A stretch of 64,000 bases of DNA from an uncultured delta proteobacterium (GCA_903906315.1 CAIVJW010000293.1:1-64000), one strand, 5' to 3'; shown: positions 1 through 11,177, counted from the first letter of the stretch. The notes: generated by a model from the sequence alone, not told the origin. Program-made: numbers and translations.

Positions 1-1
1 C

Positions 2-460
2 GACATCGCGCTGACGATCTCGCAGAAGCTCCGCACGACGGGGGCGATCATCGTCACGACGCCGCAAGAGGTCGCGCTGCAGGACGTCTACAAATCCGTC
101 TCGATGGCGCAGAAGGTCGGCATCCCGCTGCTCGGCGTGGTGGAGAACCAGAGCTGGTTCGTGTGCGACGGCTGCTCGAAGAAGCACACGATCTTCGGCT
201 CCGGTGGCGGCGCGAAGGTCGCCGAGTTCGCCGGTGCGCCGCTGCTCGGTCAGATCCCGATCGACCCGTCGGTGCGCGAGTGGGGCGACGCCGGCACGCC
301 CGTCGTCGAGGCGGCGCCCGAAAGCCCGGTCGGCCGGGCCTTCCTCGAGCTCGGTCGAAAGCTGGCTGGGCGCGTGAGCGCGCAGAACGTCGGCCGCTCC
401 GGAGGGCTTCGGATCGACCGCAGCGGCGGCGTGCAGCGACACCTGCCGATCGCCCGCTGA
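2..460 (+). CDS. apbC: Mrp/ApbC-type P-loop ATPase, iron-sulfur carrier (C-terminal part)
   Basis: The gene is cut by the window edge; the frame is open from base 2 to the TGA at 458-460. The visible part matches the C-terminal half of Mrp/NBP35/ApbC scaffold ATPases, cytoplasmic proteins that carry and deliver Fe-S clusters. Seen directly: the TPQEVALQDV segment, the GVVENQSWFVC stretch, a CxxC pair (C-D-G-C, the family's cluster ligands), the IFGSGGG motif and the GQIPIDPSVRE strand. The Walker A region lies outside the window. About 35 residues after the conserved core look like an ordinary variable tail. The family call is secure; substrate proteins cannot be inferred. Confidence 0.9.
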   Translation, partial: DIALTISQKLRTTGAIIVTTPQEVALQDVYKSVSMAQKVGIPLLGVVENQSWFVCDGCSKKHTIFGSGGGAKVAEFAGAPLLGQIPIDPSVREWGDAGTPVVEAAPESPVGRAFLELGRKLAGRVSAQNVGRSGGLRIDRSGGVQRHLPIAR

Positions 461-701
461 GGGCCTCGGCGACGTCCGCCCGGCTCGCGGGGCTGAACCG
501 GTGATCCGGTGAACGAGCGTCTCCGCGTGGTCGGCGGCGCTTCCTCCCTTCCTCGCTTCGCGCGCTCGGCGCGCTCGGTTGTCCTCTCGCACTGACGCGC
601 GAGGTACGATATGTTCCCGCTCCCTGAAGACGGCGACTACCCGCCGTCTCACACAGCTCGTACGTGGCCAATCGGCTGCGAACGCGAGGCGCGAAGGCGC
701 A

Positions 702-3005
702 ATGACCACCAACGACGACGACACCACCCCGGCGGAATCCGCCCACGAGCGGTCGCAGGCCGAGCAGCCCGCGGCTCACGAGTCCCACGACGCACCGGTC
801 GCGCACGAGGCAGAGCCTGCGCAGCCGCCGCCTCCGCGTCCTGCGGCGCCGCCGAGACGGCGCTCGGAGGAGCCGCACGAAGAGCCCGGCGACGACGTCG
901 GCAACCGGATGCCCGCGGGGCTCCCGGCGTATGCGCAGCGGTACTTCGTGCCTCAGGCGCGGCCGCAGGGACCGGGCCCGGGCCCGCGCGGCGAAGGCCG
1001 AGGCGGTGCTCCGCGCGGCCGGCCGGGGCCGAATCCCCCGCGCGAGGACCGTCGCGTTCCGCAGCAGCGGGGCGCGCCGAGGCGCGAGGGTGATCCCGCC
1101 GTCGAAGGCGCCGACGGGGCCGAGCGCGCCGCGACGAGCGACCCGCAGCTCGAGGGCGCCGCGCCCGTCGAGGGCACCGACGCGACCGCGGTCGTGGCCG
1201 GCGAGGCTGGAACGACGACCGATGGGCAGGCGCCCGCGAAGAAGCGTCGCCGTCGTCGTCGCCGCAAGAAGGGCGCGAGCGCGGTGCCGGGAGCTCCGGG
1301 GGTACCGGGCTCCGAGCAGGCTGCCGCCGCCGAGGGCGAGGGCGACGACCACGAGGACGGCGACCACGAGGACGGCGAGGCCGAGGGCGCCGAGGGCGAG
1401 GCTCACGTCGCGGCTGAGGCCCGCGTCGAGGGCGAGGCTCGCGCGGAAGGCGAGGCCCACGCCGAAGGCGAGCACGCGGAGGGCGCCGAGGGCGAGGCCC
1501 AGGCCGAGGGCGGGCCTGAAGGCGAAGGCCATGAAGCCGGCGACGACCACGAGGGCGGCGAAGGGCCGCACGCCGAAGGCGAGGAGGGCGCCAAGCGTCC
1601 TCGCAAGAAGCGCGGAGGCCCGGCCTACGCGCACCACGAGCACGCCCCCTTCCGCGTCGGGGAGGAGGTGTTCGGTCGCGTGCACATGCTCACCGACCAC
1701 GCGGTGTGGGTCGACATTGCCGCCAAGGCGATGGGCCTCTTCGATCGTCGCGAGCTCACGCTCGACGAGCCGCCGGTCGAGGGCGACCAGTTCATCGCGA
1801 CGGTGGCGAGCACGGGCGTCCGCGGCGGCATGCTGGTGCTGTCGCGCCAGGCGGCCGATCTCGAAGCCACCCGCGCTCGGGTCGAGGTGGCGCTCAACGA
1901 CGGCGCCCTCCTCGAGGGCTTCGTCACGGGCGCGGTGAGGGGCGGCCTCGAGGTCGACATCGGCGGCCTGCGGGCGTTCGCGCCTGCGTCGCACGTCGAT
2001 CTGCGCCACGGCGCGGACCTCGGCTACCTCGTCGGGCAGCTGCTCGAGTGGGAGATCACCCACTTCGCGAAGAAGGGCCGCGACATCGTGGTCTCGCGTC
2101 GCCGGGCGCTCGAGGGTGAGGCCCAGAACGCGCGCGTTCAGGCGCTCAGGACGCTCGAGCCGGGCAGCGTCCACAAGGGCATCGTGCGCAAGGTCGTCGA
2201 CTGGGGCGTCTTCGTGTCGCTCCCGGAAGCGGGCGGCGCCGAGGGCCTCGTTCACATGACCGAGGCGAGCCACGACCGCGGAGCCCGTCTCTCCGGCTTG
2301 TTCAAGCCGGGCGAGGAGATCGAGGTCAAGGTCCTGCGCGTCGACGAGAAGGGCAAGCTCTGGCTCAGCCGCAAGGGCGCCGTGGCCGACCCGTGGGACG
2401 CCGTGCGGGAGAAATACGCGATCGGGTCGCGCCACAAGGCGATCGTCGCGCGCATCCAGCCGTTCGGCGTGTTCGTCGAGCTCGAGTCGGGCATCGACGG
2501 CCTCATCCACACAGCCGACCTGTCGTTCAAGCCGATCAACGATCCGAGCGAGGTCGTGAAGGTCGGCGACTCCCTCGATGTCGTCGTCGCCTCGTGCGAC
2601 GCCGGATCGCACCGCATCGGCCTGCACCCCGCCCCCCCGGCGGGCGAGGAGGACGAGCCGCGCCAGCGCGTCGTCCAGTACAAGAACGTGAAGGCCATCG
2701 TGGCCCAGATCGTCGAGGGCGGGCTCGTCGTCCGCATTCTCGGCACGACGGGCCGCGCGGCGCGCGCGTTCATTCCGGCCGGCCACACCGGCACGGCTCG
2801 CGGGGCCGACCTTCGCAAGGACTTCCCCGTCGGCCTGCGCATCGACGCGAAGGTGCTCGAGGTCGATCCGCGCCGCGGAGAGGCCAAGCTCTCGATCCGT
2901 GCGCTCAAGGACGACGCCGAGAAGCACGCCTACCAGCAGTATCGGCAGGGCGTGCAGCGCGAGGCGAAGTTCGGCACGTTCGCCGATCTCATGAAGAAGG
3001 GCTGA
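702..3005 (+). CDS. S1 RNA-binding domain protein with five S1 repeats and acidic N-terminal region
   Basis: The protein has 767 residues starting at ATG 702, preceded by a GAAGG ribosome site. The frame runs upstream to a possible start at 579, but the stretch before 702 does not look coding. Residues 1-310 are low complexity: proline/arginine-rich, a short Arg/Lys block near residue 175, then many E-G-E-A type repeats with His and Asp. Five S1 (OB-fold) modules follow at about 316-385, 400-480, 486-565, 572-645 and 660-745; the third and fourth have the clearest G-(V/F)-F-V motifs. S1 repeats bind single-stranded RNA, as in ribosomal protein S1. It may be an accessory S1 paralogue acting in translation or RNA turnover; it is not clearly rpsA because its N-terminus differs. 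Confidence 0.85.
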   Translation: MTTNDDDTTPAESAHERSQAEQPAAHESHDAPVAHEAEPAQPPPPRPAAPPRRRSEEPHEEPGDDVGNRMPAGLPAYAQRYFVPQARPQGPGPGPRGEGRGGAPRGRPGPNPPREDRRVPQQRGAPRREGDPAVEGADGAERAATSDPQLEGAAPVEGTDATAVVAGEAGTTTDGQAPAKKRRRRRRRKKGASAVPGAPGVPGSEQAAAAEGEGDDHEDGDHEDGEAEGAEGEAHVAAEARVEGEARAEGEAHAEGEHAEGAEGEAQAEGGPEGEGHEAGDDHEGGEGPHAEGEEGAKRPRKKRGGPAYAHHEHAPFRVGEEVFGRVHMLTDHAVWVDIAAKAMGLFDRRELTLDEPPVEGDQFIATVASTGVRGGMLVLSRQAADLEATRARVEVALNDGALLEGFVTGAVRGGLEVDIGGLRAFAPASHVDLRHGADLGYLVGQLLEWEITHFAKKGRDIVVSRRRALEGEAQNARVQALRTLEPGSVHKGIVRKVVDWGVFVSLPEAGGAEGLVHMTEASHDRGARLSGLFKPGEEIEVKVLRVDEKGKLWLSRKGAVADPWDAVREKYAIGSRHKAIVARIQPFGVFVELESGIDGLIHTADLSFKPINDPSEVVKVGDSLDVVVASCDAGSHRIGLHPAPPAGEEDEPRQRVVQYKNVKAIVAQIVEGGLVVRILGTTGRAARAFIPAGHTGTARGADLRKDFPVGLRIDAKVLEVDPRRGEAKLSIRALKDDAEKHAYQQYRQGVQREAKFGTFADLMKKG

Positions 3006-3056
3006 TCGCGCTGGCGGGTCTCCCTCTCGGAGGCCCGCGGCTCGGTCCGACGGCGG

Positions 3057-3089
3057 GGCCGCTCACGCGAGCGGCCTCGTCGCTTTTTT
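3057..3089 (+). terminator. Rho-independent terminator after the S1-domain gene
   Basis: A perfect 8-bp stem (GGCCGCTC at 3057-3064, GAGCGGCC at 3069-3076) with a four-base loop is followed seven bases later by six T residues at 3084-3089. It lies 52 bases after the stop of the plus-strand S1-domain gene and just before the stop of the convergent ABC permease gene, so it could limit read-through between the two. Confidence 0.85.
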
Positions 3090-3098
3090 GTGCGCTGA

Positions 3099-4330
<1,232 letters not shown>

Positions 4331-4334
<4 letters not shown>

Positions 4335-5557
4335 TCGTGCCTCAGCGCGTCGATGGGGTCGAGGCGCGCGGCGCGGCGCGCAGGGAAGAAGCCGAAGACG
4401 ATGCCGATCGCGCCGCTCGTGCCGACCGCCGCGACGACGGCCTGAAGCGGCAGCTCCATCGACCACTCGAGCGCGCGGCTCAGGACGGCGATGATCGCGA
4501 CGCCGAACGCGAGCCCGACCACGCCGCCGAGCACCGACAGCGTCACCGCCTCGACGAGGAACTGCACCATGATGTCGGCCTCGCCCGCGCCGATGGCCAT
4601 GCGGATGCCGATCTCCCGCGTCCGCTCGGTGACGCTCACGAGCATGATGTTCATCACCCCGATGCCGCCCACGAGCAGCGACACGGCCGCGACCGACGCG
4701 AGCAGCGCCTGGAGCGTGTCGAAGATCTGCTCCTGCGACTTGCGGAACTCGGCCTGCGTTCGGATCACGAAGTCGGGCTCCTCGTCCGGCCCGATGTGGT
4801 GGCGCTGCCGCAGGATCTGCTCGATTTGCCCGACGGCGCGGTCGACCGTGAGGGTGTCGGTCGCCGACGCCATGAGCTGCTGCACGCGGCCGGGCGCCGT
4901 CGGCAGGATGCGCGACCGGAAGCTGCCCATCGGCATGAGAATGCGGTCGTCCTGGTCCTCGCCGAAGGGCGACTGGCCCTTCTTCGCGAGCACCGCGATC
5001 ACGCGGAAGGGGTACTTGCCGATGCGCACGTACTCACCGATGCCGTCACCGCTGCCGAAGAGGTTCTCGCGCACGGTGTCGCCGAGGACGATGACCTTCG
5101 TCTTGAGCTGCTCGTCGGCCTCGGTCCACGACTGGCCCTTCGAGAACTCGAACGCGCGCACCTCCCAGTACGATCGCGTGACGCCCATCACGCTGGTCGC
5201 CCAGTTCTTGTCGCCGGCGACCACCTGCATGCTCGTCGAGCTGAAGGGCGCGACCAGCGCGATGCTCGTCGCCTCCTTGCCGAGGGCCATCCCGTCGGCC
5301 TCGGTGAGGCGGCCGGAGTCCTTGGCGCTCCCTTTCGCGCCGGACACCTGGGTGGCCTGCGGCCAGATGTAGATGAGGTTGGCGCCGAGGCTCGAGATCT
5401 CGCCGCCGATGCGGTTGCGCACGCCGGTGCCGAGCGCGACCACGACGACGACCGCCGCGACGCCGATCAGGATGCCGAGCACCGTGAGCGACGCGCGCAG
5501 CTTCGAGCGCAGGATGGCCCGCAGCGCGAGGCGGACGGCGGCGAGGATCGACCTCAC
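4331..5557 (-). CDS. MacB-type ABC transporter permease (first of two)
   Basis: Start taken as GTG 5557, overlapping the TGA of the ATPase gene; 408 residues. It carries the N-terminal membrane segment (LRASLTVLGILIGVAAVV), a periplasmic MacB-type domain of roughly 230 residues, three C-terminal helices, the motif GGIGVMNIMLVSVTERTREI and the FGFFPARRAARLDP tail that contacts the ATPase. Stop and start overlaps on both sides show tight translational coupling with the ATPase and the second permease. In Escherichia coli MacB the ATPase and permease are one chain; here they are split, as in LolCDE-like and many Gram-positive systems. Confidence 0.9.
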
Positions 5558-6345
5558 GACGCCGGCGCCTCCGGGGCGGCCTCCTCGTCGGGGCGCGGCA
5601 GCTCGGCGAGCGCCGCCGCCGCGTCGACCGCCGGCCGGTTGTACTGGTCGGTCTTCACCAGCCCGTCGCGCATCGTGATGACGCGCGTCGCGCACGCCGC
5701 GATGTCGTGCTCGTGCGTGACGAGCACGATCGTGATGCCGCTGCGGTTGAGCCGCTGCAGGAGCTCGAGCACCTCGTAGCTCGTCCGCGTGTCGAGGTTG
5801 CCCGTTGGCTCGTCGGCGAGGAGCAGCGGCGGCGAGGTGACCAGCGCGCGCGCGATCGCGACGCGCTGCTGCTGCCCGCCCGAGAGCTGGTTCGGCGTGT
5901 GGTGCATGCGGTCGGCGAGGCTGACGGCCTCGAGCGCGGCCTCGGCCTGCCGGTGGCGCTGCGCGGCGGGGATGCCGCGGTAGACGAGCGGGAGCTCGAC
6001 GTTCTCGAGCGCGGTCGTGCGCGGCAGCAGGTTGAAGCCCTGGAACACGAAGCCGATGAGCCGGTTGCGCACGATCGCGCGGGCGTCGTTGCTGCGCGTC
6101 CCGACGTCGATGCCGTCGAGCACGTAGCGGCCGCTCGTCGGGCGATCGAGGCACCCGAGGATGTTCATCATCGTGCTCTTGCCCGATCCGCTCTGTCCGA
6201 CGATCGCGACGAACTCGCCGCGCGGGATGCAGAGATCGATCCGGCGCAGCGCGCGCACGGTCACCGCCTCGGTGGCGTAGACCTTCGTCACCTCCTCCAG
6301 CTGGATGAGGTCGTCCGCCCCGTCGTCCGCGCCCGCTCCGGCCAT
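5554..6345 (-). CDS. MacB/LolD-type ABC transporter ATP-binding protein
   Basis: The protein has 263 residues from ATG 6345, with an AGGAG ribosome site about ten bases upstream. Clear motifs: Walker [11 protein letters not shown]-loop FQGFNLLPR, signature [15 protein letters not shown], Walker [13 protein letters not shown] and the switch His in VTHEHD. The D-loop and the absence of extra domains place it in the MacB/LolD/FtsE class, which drives mechanotransmission permeases. It lies between the adaptor gene (59-base gap) and two MacB-type permeases, and presumably energises both. The last 25 residues are an Ala/Pro/Glu-rich extension. Confidence 0.94.
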   Translation of the reverse strand: MAGAGADDGADDLIQLEEVTKVYATEAVTVRALRRIDLCIPRGEFVAIVGQSGSGKSTMMNILGCLDRPTSGRYVLDGIDVGTRSNDARAIVRNRLIGFVFQGFNLLPRTTALENVELPLVYRGIPAAQRHRQAEAALEAVSLADRMHHTPNQLSGGQQQRVAIARALVTSPPLLLADEPTGNLDTRTSYEVLELLQRLNRSGITIVLVTHEHDIAACATRVITMRDGLVKTDQYNRPAVDAAAALAELPRPDEEAAPEAPAS

Positions 6346-6404
6346 GTCCCGCCGCTCCTGCCTCACCCGGCGCGCCCCGTCCCGCGGGCGCGCGCCGCGC
6401 GCGG

Positions 6405-7763
6405 CTAGAACGTCCTCCCCTTGGATTTGCCCTTGCCCGAGGGGTCGTCCGTCTCGTCGGTGACGATCTTCGAGCCCGCGAGGTCGGTCAGGATCACGGT
6501 GTTGATGCCGTCGGTGATGCCGACGTCGACCACGCGCGCGTCGGCCTTCTCGGCGCCCGGCTTGTCGTCGGTGACGACGTAGACGCGGCCCTTCTTCGCG
6601 CCCAGCGCGGCGAGCGGCTCTTGCGGCAGCTTCTTGCCGTCCTTGTCGACGGGCGGCGACGGCTTGTAGCGGAGCGCGGCGTTCGGCACGCGCATCGCGC
6701 CCTTCGCGGAGGCCGTGCGGATGGTCACCGTCGCCGTCATGCCAGGCCGGAGCTTGACGTCCGGGTTGTCGACCTCGACGACCGCGGCGTACGTGACGAC
6801 GCCCGACACGGACTGCGGGCTGAACCGGACCTGGCTGACCTTGCCGCGGAACGACTCTCCCGGGAACGCGTCGACGGAGACGTCCGCCTCCATGCCCTCC
6901 TTCAGCTTGCCGACGTCCGCCTCGTCGATGTCCGCGAGCACGCGCATCTTGCGGAGATCCTGCGCGATGACGAAGAGCACCGGCGCCTGGAAGCTGGCCG
7001 CGACCGTCTGGCCGGGGTCGATCGCGCGGTTGATGACCACGCCGTCGATCGGCGAGAAGATCCGCGTGTACTCGAGGTTCGTCCGCGAGGAGCGCAGCGT
7101 GGCCTGGATCTGGGCGATTTGCGCCTTGGCCGCGGCGACGTCGGCTACCGCGACCTCGTAGGCGCCCTGCGCGGTGTCGAGGTCGGCCTGTGATCCGATG
7201 CCCTCCGCCACGAGCTTCCTCGCGCGGTCGAGGCGCTGCCTGGCCGTCGCGAGCGAGGCCTCGCCCTTGACGGTCTGCGCCTGCGCGGCCGCGAGCTGGG
7301 CCCGGTTCGCGTCGATTTGCGCCCCGAAGAGCGTCGGATCGATCTCGGCGAGGACGTCGCCCTTCTTCACGGTGCTGTTGAAGTCGACGAACACGCGCAT
7401 GAGGCGGCCCGACACCTGCGCGCCGACCTGCACCTCGGTGAGCGGCTTGACCTGCCCCGTCGACTGCACCGTCTCGGTCACGTCGCCGAGCGTCATCTGC
7501 CCGACCACGTACTTCGGCGGAGGCGGCGGTCGCGTCTTGACCCGCCAGGTGACGAGTCCGCCCACGACGGCCGCGAGCGCCACGAGGATCACGAGCCGGC
7601 GGCGCCACTTGCCGCCCTCCGCGCGTCCGAGCTCCCGCTCGAGCGCCGGCCGGCCCCTCGCGGCGGTCACGGTGCCCGGCGGCGCGCCCGCCGAGCTTCC
7701 GTTGCTGGGCTTGCCCTGGAGCGCGCTCGGCGCGGCGCGCAGCTCGGCGGACGGCTCGGACAT
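6405..7763 (-). CDS. MacA/HlyD-type periplasmic adaptor (membrane fusion protein)
   Basis: The protein has 452 residues from ATG 7763. A cytoplasmic N-terminal tail of about 55 residues precedes one membrane helix (about 57-73), then a biotinyl-lipoyl hybrid half-motif (TEVQVGAQVSGRL), a long alpha-helical hairpin rich in Ala/Gln (about 140-240), the returning lipoyl half (IFSPIDGVVINRAIDPGQ) and beta-barrel domains. This is the RND/MacA adaptor architecture linking an inner-membrane pump to an outer-membrane channel. It is the first gene of a four-gene adaptor-ATPase-permease-permease unit. No TolC-like channel gene is present in the window, so the exit duct must be encoded elsewhere. Confidence 0.92.
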   Translation of the reverse strand: MSEPSAELRAAPSALQGKPSNGSSAGAPPGTVTAARGRPALERELGRAEGGKWRRRLVILVALAAVVGGLVTWRVKTRPPPPPKYVVGQMTLGDVTETVQSTGQVKPLTEVQVGAQVSGRLMRVFVDFNSTVKKGDVLAEIDPTLFGAQIDANRAQLAAAQAQTVKGEASLATARQRLDRARKLVAEGIGSQADLDTAQGAYEVAVADVAAAKAQIAQIQATLRSSRTNLEYTRIFSPIDGVVINRAIDPGQTVAASFQAPVLFVIAQDLRKMRVLADIDEADVGKLKEGMEADVSVDAFPGESFRGKVSQVRFSPQSVSGVVTYAAVVEVDNPDVKLRPGMTATVTIRTASAKGAMRVPNAALRYKPSPPVDKDGKKLPQEPLAALGAKKGRVYVVTDDKPGAEKADARVVDVGITDGINTVILTDLAGSKIVTDETDDPSGKGKSKGRTF

Positions 7764-7889
7764 GCGGGCGTCATAGCACGGGACCTGCACCAGCCCACGT
7801 TCGAGGACCGACCGCCAGGGCCCCGCCGGGGGGCGGTCGGACGCTTCGGATTGAAAAACGTCGGTCGACGTGGCAAACCCCCGCTCCAC

Positions 7890-8486
7890 ATGACCGACCT
7901 CCCCGTCGCGCCGGACACCTACGTGGTCCTCTCGTACGAGCTCTTCGACGAGCAGGGGGAGGCCGTCGACCGAGCGACGAAGAGCGATCCGCTCTCGTAC
8001 GTCCACGGATACGCCCAGATCGTCCCCGGCCTCGAGAAGGGCGTCGAGGGCATGAAGGCGGGCGAGCGGCGCACGATCCGGGTCGAGCCGGAGCACGCGT
8101 TCGGCGAGCACGACGACGAGGGCGTCTTCGAGGTCGAGAAGGCCGAGTTCCCCAACGAGGCCAAGGTCGCGCCCGGCGACGAGTTCGTCGCCGAGAGCCC
8201 CGACGGGTCGCAGATCGCGATGCGCGTCGTGGAGGTGCTGCCCGAGGGCTTCCTCGTCGACACGAACCACCCGCTCGCCGGCCAGACGGTGCGGTTCGAG
8301 GTGGAGGTCACGAGCGTGCGCGCTGCGACCGAGGAGGAGATCGCGAGCGCCCAGTCGGACCTCGACGACCTGCTCGACGAGGGCGACGGCTGCGGCTGCG
8401 GGCACGATCATGGCGACGACCACGGCCACGCGCACGACGAGGTGCACGTCCCGGCCGAGGGCCTCGTGCGCGCCCGCAAGGCGTAG
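7890..8486 (+). CDS. SlyD-like FKBP-type peptidyl-prolyl cis-trans isomerase
   Basis: The protein has 198 residues from ATG 7890. It has the SlyD split FKBP domain: YVVLSYELFDEQGEAVD, PLSYVHGYAQIVPGLEKG (catalytic fold), the inserted IF chaperone domain, and the returning NHPLAGQTVRFEVEV strand. The C-terminal part holds a Cys/His-rich stretch (CGCGHDHGDDHGHAHDEVH) like the metal-binding tail of SlyD, which can bind Ni and Zn. Expected role: cytoplasmic folding helper and possible metal reservoir. It is divergent from the MacA-like gene, with about 125 bases between starts. Confidence 0.93.
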   Translation: MTDLPVAPDTYVVLSYELFDEQGEAVDRATKSDPLSYVHGYAQIVPGLEKGVEGMKAGERRTIRVEPEHAFGEHDDEGVFEVEKAEFPNEAKVAPGDEFVAESPDGSQIAMRVVEVLPEGFLVDTNHPLAGQTVRFEVEVTSVRAATEEEIASAQSDLDDLLDEGDGCGCGHDHGDDHGHAHDEVHVPAEGLVRARKA

Positions 8487-8573
8487 CTCGGGTACGGACA
8501 GGTTCTGGGGGCGACGCGCCGCGAGCGCCCGCGCACGACGGACGGACGGCGTCATCACGCCCAAGGAGATGCG

Positions 8574-8812
<239 letters not shown>

Positions 8813-8816
<4 letters not shown>

Positions 8817-9124
8817 CGAAGCCCGACGACGCCGCGGCCTACGCACAGGGGCCGCTCCCGAAGCTCGACTTCTCGACCTTCGTCCTGTCGGTCGTGGGCA
8901 GCGCCTACGTCCACCTCGGCGACGCGCCGGGGCCCGATGGCCACCCCGACCTCGACCTCGACCTCGCGCGGCAGGACGTCGACCTGCTCGGCCTGCTCGA
9001 GGAGAAGACCAAGGGCAACCTCACCGGCGAGGAGGAACGGCTGGTCCAGCAGGCGCTCTACGACCTGCGCCTGCGGTGGCTCGAGGTCGCGCGCGCGGCA
9101 GGCCGGCCCGACGCCGGCGTGTAG
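8813..9124 (+). CDS. DUF1844 domain protein
   Basis: The protein has 103 residues from GTG 8813, which overlaps the stop of the previous gene (GTGA). It matches the DUF1844 family: the core LDFSTFVLSVVGSAYVHLG, the ARQDVDLLGLLEEKTKGNLTGEEE segment and the LYDLRLRWLEV helix are characteristic. The family is common in Deltaproteobacteria and other bacteria but has no assigned biochemical role. The protein is soluble and helical. Its coupling to the poly-Asp protein hints at joint function. Confidence 0.85.
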
Positions 9125-9137
9125 CGGCGAGCAGCCC

Positions 9138-10301
9138 ATGCGCGGCGTCCCGATCGCGATCGCTTCGGTGCTCCTGCTCTCGATCGCGGCCGCCGGCTGC
9201 GGTCGCGGCGGCGTCGGCGGCACGACCGGGGCGCCGGCGGCATCGGCGGGCTCCGTGCCCGTGTCGGCTCCTCTCGCTCTCGCGCCCCCGGCGGTTCCCG
9301 CGCCGCCGCCGGGCGTCCTCGCCCCGGCGATCGTGACCGGCGAGGGCATGCCCATCTCGTTCGCCCCGCTCGCTCGGCGCGCCGACCCTGCGGTCGCGAC
9401 GGTGAAGGCCCGCGTCGAGCGCGAGACGCCCTCGGGCCGGCGCCGGATCATCGCCGAGGGGCTCGGCACCGCGTTCGTCTACGATGCGGGCGGGTTCCTG
9501 CTCACGAACCACCACGTGATCGATGAGGCGACCGACGTCTTCGTCGGCTTCGTCGGCGGCGCCGAGCTGAAGGCCACGGTCGTCGGCCGCGACAAGCACA
9601 CCGACATCGCCGTGCTCAAGATCGAGGAGAGCGGCCTGCCGTTCCTGCCCCTCGGCGACTCGGACGCGACGGAGGTCGGCGACTGGGTGGTCGCGATCGG
9701 CAACCCGTTCGGCCTGTCGCACACGGTCTCGGCGGGCATCCTCTCCGCCAAGGGCCGCACCAAGGACGACGTGAAGGGCCTCGACGAAGACGGCTACTTC
9801 AACTTCCTCCAGACCGACGCGAGCATCAACCCAGGCAACTCGGGGGGTCCGCTGCTCAACCTGCGCGGCGAGGTCGTCGGGATCAACTCGGCCGTCCGGG
9901 CGAACGCCAACAGCATCGGCTTCGCGATCCCCATCAACATGGTCAAGCAGCTGCTGCCCATGCTGCTCAAGGACGGCAAGGTCCGGCGCAGCGCCATGAT
10001 GGTCGAGGTCGGCGCGCTCAACGCCATCGAGGCCGCTCGCCTCAAACGTCCCGACAGGAAGGGCGCCTGGGTCATGCGTGTCCTGCCCGGCGGCCCGGCC
10101 GACCGCGCCGGCATCGCGCCCGACGACGTCATCATCGGCTTCGACGGCAAGCCGGTCGCCGATCCGAACGACCTGCGCTGGATGGCGAGCATCGCAGGGG
10201 TGAGCAAGGCGGCGATCGTGAAGGTCGCCCGTCAGGAGCGAGTCTTCGACGTGAAGCTGACCCTGGCCGAGAAGCCCGATCGCGACGAGGACGACAAGTG
10301 A
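9138..10301 (+). CDS. HtrA/DegP-type serine protease, lipoprotein
   Basis: The protein has 387 residues from ATG 9138. A signal peptide ends in a lipobox (A-A-G-C, Cys21), so it should be an anchored periplasmic lipoprotein. A Pro/Ala-rich linker (22-65) precedes a trypsin-like domain with the complete triad: His126 in LTNHHVID, Asp156 in HTDIAVLK, Ser235 in NPGNSGGPL. One C-terminal PDZ domain (about 290-375, with GGPADRAGIAPDDVIIGFDG) follows. Role: degradation or folding control of misfolded envelope proteins. It sits 93 bases upstream of an ECF sigma factor gene, as expected for an envelope-stress locus. Confidence 0.93.
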   Translation: MRGVPIAIASVLLLSIAAAGCGRGGVGGTTGAPAASAGSVPVSAPLALAPPAVPAPPPGVLAPAIVTGEGMPISFAPLARRADPAVATVKARVERETPSGRRRIIAEGLGTAFVYDAGGFLLTNHHVIDEATDVFVGFVGGAELKATVVGRDKHTDIAVLKIEESGLPFLPLGDSDATEVGDWVVAIGNPFGLSHTVSAGILSAKGRTKDDVKGLDEDGYFNFLQTDASINPGNSGGPLLNLRGEVVGINSAVRANANSIGFAIPINMVKQLLPMLLKDGKVRRSAMMVEVGALNAIEAARLKRPDRKGAWVMRVLPGGPADRAGIAPDDVIIGFDGKPVADPNDLRWMASIAGVSKAAIVKVARQERVFDVKLTLAEKPDRDEDDK

Positions 10302-10394
10302 CCGCGCTCTGCGGCGAGCGCTCGGCCGAGGCCGCCGTCTGGCGGGGCTCCGGCTGCGCTTCGTCGGTGCGTCGCCCGCACCCCCTGCGATAAG

Positions 10395-11177
10395 GTGAGC
10401 GCCGTGTCGCCTCTCGATCGGCCGCCTGCTGCTCCGTCCAGGCCGGGCGCGCCCGCGGATGTCGGCGCTCCGCGGCCGCCTCCGAGCCCGCCCGTGAATA
10501 CCCCCTCCCCGGGGGCGTCCAACAAGGAAGCACGGCGGCGTGAAGCGGAGGAGGATCGTGAGCTCATCGTTCGAGCACAGGGCGGCGACCCTTCCGCGTT
10601 TCGGCGCCTCGTCGAGCGGCACCAGCGGCGCGCGTTCTCGATCGCCCTCGGCCTCGTCCGCGACGAGCAGGACGCCCGAGAGGTCGTCCAAGAGGCGTTC
10701 CTCCGCGTCCACAAAGGCCTCGCCTCGTTCGAGCACGGCTCATCCTTCTTTACCTGGCTGTACCGGATCGTCACCAATCTCGCGATCGACCTGGTCCGCA
10801 AGCCCGGCCGCCGCGACGCCGAGCTGCTCGAGGAGCGCTCGCCCGCAGACGAGGACACCGGCGGCGAGCTCGCCCTCGTGTCGCGCATCGACGGCGCCGA
10901 TCCGCTCGACGTGGTGCGGCGCCGCGAGATCGCCGGGCGCATCCAGTCCGCGCTCGACGCGCTACCGCCTTACCACCGCGGTGTCATCCTGATGCGAGAG
11001 GTCGAGGGTATGTCGTACGAGGAGATGGCCGAAGCGATGGGGGTCTCGAAGGGGACCATCATGAGCCGCCTCTTCCACGCGAGGCAGAAGATGCAGCGCG
11101 CGCTCGCCGATTGCTACGCGGAAGAAGGCGGCGCGCCTCGCGCGAGCAACGCGACCGCCGAGGAGGACGACCGGTGA
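10395..11177 (+). CDS. ECF-family RNA polymerase sigma factor
   Basis: Start taken as GTG 10395 (GTG 10404 is an equal alternative); about 260 residues. Residues 1-50 are a Pro-rich extension. Region sigma-2 (about 53-120) includes DPSAFRRLVERHQRRAF, the DEQDAREVVQEAFLRV motif and FFTWLYRIVTNLAIDLVRK. An acidic linker leads to sigma-4 (about 180-235) with ALPPYHRGVILMREVEGMSYEEMAEAMGVSKGTIMSRL. This is the RpoE-like ECF organisation without sigma-1 or sigma-3. The downstream gene overlaps it and is a good anti-sigma candidate, so transcription control by sequestration at the membrane is likely. Confidence 0.93.
   Translation: MSAVSPLDRPPAAPSRPGAPADVGAPRPPPSPPVNTPSPGASNKEARRREAEEDRELIVRAQGGDPSAFRRLVERHQRRAFSIALGLVRDEQDAREVVQEAFLRVHKGLASFEHGSSFFTWLYRIVTNLAIDLVRKPGRRDAELLEERSPADEDTGGELALVSRIDGADPLDVVRRREIAGRIQSALDALPPYHRGVILMREVEGMSYEEMAEAMGVSKGTIMSRLFHARQKMQRALADCYAEEGGAPRASNATAEEDDR

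Noticed and set aside
54-2927. A 957-codon open frame on the minus strand opposite the S1-domain gene
   Set aside because: It runs antisense to a convincing S1 protein, has a low-complexity Ala/Arg/Leu composition, and matches no family; GC-rich DNA often keeps antisense frames open.
5554-6345. ABC ATPase as EcfA for the ECF fusion protein at 55-56.6 kb
   Set aside because: It is bound into the MacA/MacB-type operon 49 kb away and belongs to the MacB/LolD class.
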